From Blastocladiella britannica (taxonomy: Eukaryota; Blastocladiomycota; Blastocladiomycetes; Blastocladiales; Blastocladiaceae): a stretch of 10,546 nucleotides of DNA. Positions 8,009-10,546 of this stretch are shown here, one piece after another; the first letter of the stretch is position 1, and every line of letters begins with the position of its first letter. The notes beneath the pieces were generated by a model. That model was not told the DNA's origin and searched no databases. It worked only from the letters and a program-made list of their open reading frames with translations. A program made the translations under genes and the position numbers. The stretch lies in the NCBI GenBank assembly GCA_025349905.2, contig MU625152.1, positions 1-10,546 on the forward strand, read 5' to 3'.

Positions 8009-10546
8009 TCAAATGACACTCATCAACGGCTGAGCCTCCAGTGCTGTTCGTGGTGGGACGAGCGCCATAAATTCTTGATATTGCGCTTGCGATGGGAACT
8101 GGAGCGCCAAAAACTGCTTCTTGGCTACACAGTGCAGGACCACCATCAAGGCGGCTCGGCTGGGACGTCGCACCGCGGTTGCTGATTGACCTCTATCTTC
8201 CACCAAGATGAGCTCAAATGACGTCGGTGGGCCTGCCAGCCGGTCTGTATCCACCTATATAAACCCAGCACAGCGTCTGTCACCAATACCAACGTATAAT
8301 GGAGAAGGAAAACGTACATCTTGTGAGTTCTCGGGTATAAACACCAGTTTCATGTCGGATCGAACGGGGCCGCCCATTACCAGCACTGTGACATGCTTCC
8401 AGTCCTGGGGTGTGCGGCGAGCCAGGCTCCGGCGAGTCATAGTCGACCGGGTCAGTGGAATATGCCCAGGTCCAGCTCCGGTAGCAGTAGATGTGGCAGC
8501 GGGTACAACACACGAGGAAGAAGCGCCCGGCAACTCGGCCGCCGCCGACCGTTTGCGGTACTCGGCCAGCACGGGGTCGTTCCGGCTGAGCTGCAAGGTA
8601 ACTGCCGGCGGCAGTCCCCGCGAGGATTTGATAGCGAACGCTCGCACACCCACGGTGGCCGGCTGGTCGTCGTGAATGATGAGATGGCCGTCACCAAGCA
8701 ACATCGATTCGGCACCTGGTCCATCCCCATTCCATTTCGCGGACTTTGCTGCTGCCCCCACCGCAACATTGGAGACAGTCTGGCCCGCTGCCATCGTGCT
8801 TGTCTGGTACACGGTGCTGTCGTCAGCATACGGCTGCTGCTGTTGTCTTGGGGTAAGGGGAGGCAATGACCGTGTGTGCATGATTTCGAGAGACTGCTGC
8901 TGGTGCCGCTTGGTGTTCTTCGTGAGTTTCCCCATCATACTCCCCTTCTCTCCTCTTCCCGTCACGCCGAAAGCGGTAGATCCGGCCACGGATCCCACTT
9001 GCTGCTGCTGTAGCTGGACAGCAGTGGCCGTTGTGGTCATTCCCGGCAGTAAGTCCGGTCGTGGCGTTGCATTGCGACCGTCCGACGATCGCAGGTGCTG
9101 CACATACTCAGTCAGCGAATCGGCCGACGTTGCTCGCGACACTGCCATGGACCGAGACGGGACGCCGCCGCGCCCGTTGTAGATCTGGACCAAGATCGGG
9201 ACAGTGAGGATGGAAACGGTCGAGAGGCAACTGTACACTCGTATAAACGCAATGGTCGAGTAAACCCAGCCTTGGCCGGGCATGGTGGAGAACGCGAGCA
9301 TCAGGACCATGAAGATGGCCAAGTTGACCAAGGACATTCCGATTCGTGCTATGTTTAGTTGAGTGATGAGTGAGGCCAGGCGCATGTTGACATTAAAAAA
9401 ACCCATACCCATGACTCGGTTATTGAACTGGGCTTTGCGATGCTTGTAGGCGCACAGGCCCGTGGCAGTAAACATCACCACGTGCGTAAGGTACACTGCC
9501 GACCGGATCACCTGCGAATTCCCGACTTTGCATGTACAGACCATGTTGGCTGCCTGCCCACCCAGCCGGTCCATTACCGGCGTTGGCTGGCACAGCGAGA
9601 CGTACAGAACCATGGCGCTCATGTACAAAATGGCAAACGGAATACCCGACTTGACCATATCCCGAAACACGGCCCGAGCACCCTGAGACCCGTCCACAAG
9701 CGCGAATCGGTCCAGCAATTGCTGCTCAGGAGTGGCCGGCACTATGGCGGCCGTGGACACGTCCAAGCTCAGCGTGGACCTTGATCGTGCACCAATGCCG
9801 GCGAGTGAAAAGCCAATCGATTTGAGGGCCGCCGTGGCCGATTTCGCTTGAAATGACTGGAGAACGCGGCTTGAGTTGACTTGGTCGACGTGCGAGCGCG
9901 GCCCGCCGTTTGACAGAATCGCACTAATCCGGTGCTGCAGCTCAATGGCTTGAGCAATGGCCCGAGCGCGTACAAACAGCGTCAACAGCAGTCCACCATT
10001 CATGATGCTCGCGAGCACCGTCCGCGTAGTGCACATGGTAGCGTTCGGGATCCCAACGTCCAGCAGCACATGCGCCGACCCGACCAGCGCAAACAAGTGG
10101 AGCGCCGCCAGGACCGGCCATGGCGTCAGGGCCAGAGCCGCGTGGTTGCGGAAATACACTAGCAGGACGCCCGAGCACCCGACCGCGGTGAACGACAGCC
10201 CGCTGATGAACATCACAAACATGCCCGTGCGTGAGGACCACGTCGGGTTCTGAAACTCGTACGGAAAGTGGTCGAGCGGCGGACTGCCATCCGCGGTCCC
10301 CAAAAACTTGCATGGGGCCAACAACGGCGCGTACTTCTCGCGGTCGTCCAGTGGGAAGACGTTGCAGCTCTGAGAAATCACACCTGTGTCTGCCCAGTTG
10401 CCGCCCGAGTCATGGGTTGTCGTATTCATGACATATTGCAACAATGCGGTCGGAGGCGAAAACCCGTCCCCATTCTGGTCAAACAGCAGCGGGTCGCGCG
10501 GTCTCGGAATAATATCGGATGTGACGTTAAAGTACGAGAGCGACAT
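8009..10546 (-). CDS. Class C-like G-protein-coupled receptor, 5' end probably beyond the window; exons 10546-9409, 9348-8318, 8254-8009
   Basis: Numbered from the ATG at the window edge (unspliced frame), hydrophobic segments lie near residues 108-131, 143-164, 174-194, 301-319, 345-367, 401-420 and 427-455: seven helices. Extracellular features fit this topology: sequons N7 and N41 before helix 1 and N168 before helix 3, plus C172 at the top of helix 3, which can pair with C337 or C339 in loop 2 as in class C receptors. The third loop, once intron 9349-9408 is removed, reads KHRKAQFNNRVMARIGMSL, close to the short class C loop (FNEAKYI-like). Residues 22-27 (FDQNGD) resemble the end of a Venus-flytrap/periplasmic-binding ligand domain, so the ATG at 10546 is probably internal. 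Odd points: loop 2 is about 105 residues, and helix 7 ends TVPILVQIY instead of the usual Pro-Lys motif. The tail is long and Gln/Ser-rich and ends with a possible PH-like strand-helix (KKQFLALQFPSQAQYQEFMA). It is likely a plasma-membrane receptor; ligand and G protein are unknown. Confidence 0.75.
8255..8317 (-). other. Last intron of the GPCR gene (63 nt)
   Basis: The donor is GTACGT and the acceptor TTTATATAG. Phase 0 joining links IPENSQD to VDTDRLAG and opens an 81-codon final exon ending at the TGA at 8011-8009. Unspliced, the protein would stop at the TAG in the acceptor. The length matches the other introns here, and a TGAC branch-like site lies inside. Confidence 0.78.
9349..9408 (-). 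other. Probable intron in the GPCR third intracellular loop (60 nt, in frame, no stop)
   Basis: The donor is GTATGG, followed by a T7 run, a branch-like ACTAAAC close to the acceptor, and acceptor CATAG. Splicing is phase 1 on both sides and gives NRVM-A-RIGMSL. This shortens the loop by 20 residues to the length usual for class C receptors. The frame stays open if unspliced, so the call rests on splice signals and family fit. Confidence 0.62.

Noticed and set aside
8277..8317. 41-nt version of the last GPCR intron ending at GACAG
   Set aside because: It is too short and leads into a different frame from the open final exon.

Overview
The window is GC-rich nuclear DNA of a eukaryote. It holds three protein-coding genes interrupted by short (about 60-83 nt), often T-rich GT-AG introns, with very little space between genes. 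The combination of a cytosolic GH85 endoglycosidase, a nucleotidyltransferase-fold/ankyrin protein and a class C-like seven-helix receptor, with tiny introns and compact spacing, suggests an early-diverging zoosporic fungus (Blastocladiomycota or chytrid type). That placement is an inference from gene content and style only. No bacterial, mobile-element, RNA-gene or CRISPR signal was seen.

Layout. (1) 1-2253, plus strand: a cytosolic endo-beta-N-acetylglucosaminidase (ENGase, GH85). Its two main exons (198-720 and 791-2253) join across a 70-nt intron exactly where the family sequence requires. A probable leader intron (93-175) removes an out-of-frame upstream ATG. (2) 7897-2270, minus strand: five exons encoding one protein of about 1785 residues. 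It starts with a nucleotidyltransferase-like module (GG, D-I-D and F-D-V-D motifs) and continues as a long ankyrin-repeat solenoid broken by poly-Ser and acidic inserts. Four introns were resolved by phase and by continuity of conserved motifs. (3) From the right edge (10546) to 8009, minus strand: a class C-like GPCR with seven membrane segments, a long cytoplasmic tail and a short last exon. Its extracellular part probably continues beyond the window.

The ENGase and ankyrin genes converge with only 16 nt between their stop codons. The GPCR and ankyrin genes are in tandem, 111 nt apart. Nothing suggests that the three genes form one pathway: ENGase belongs to cytosolic glycan turnover, the GPCR to plasma-membrane signalling, and the role of the ankyrin protein is unknown. 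The least described item is the nucleotidyltransferase-ankyrin fusion. Two introns with lengths divisible by three and no stop codon (3685-3753 and 9349-9408) would be read straight through by a simple ORF caller, adding spurious residues to two of the three proteins.
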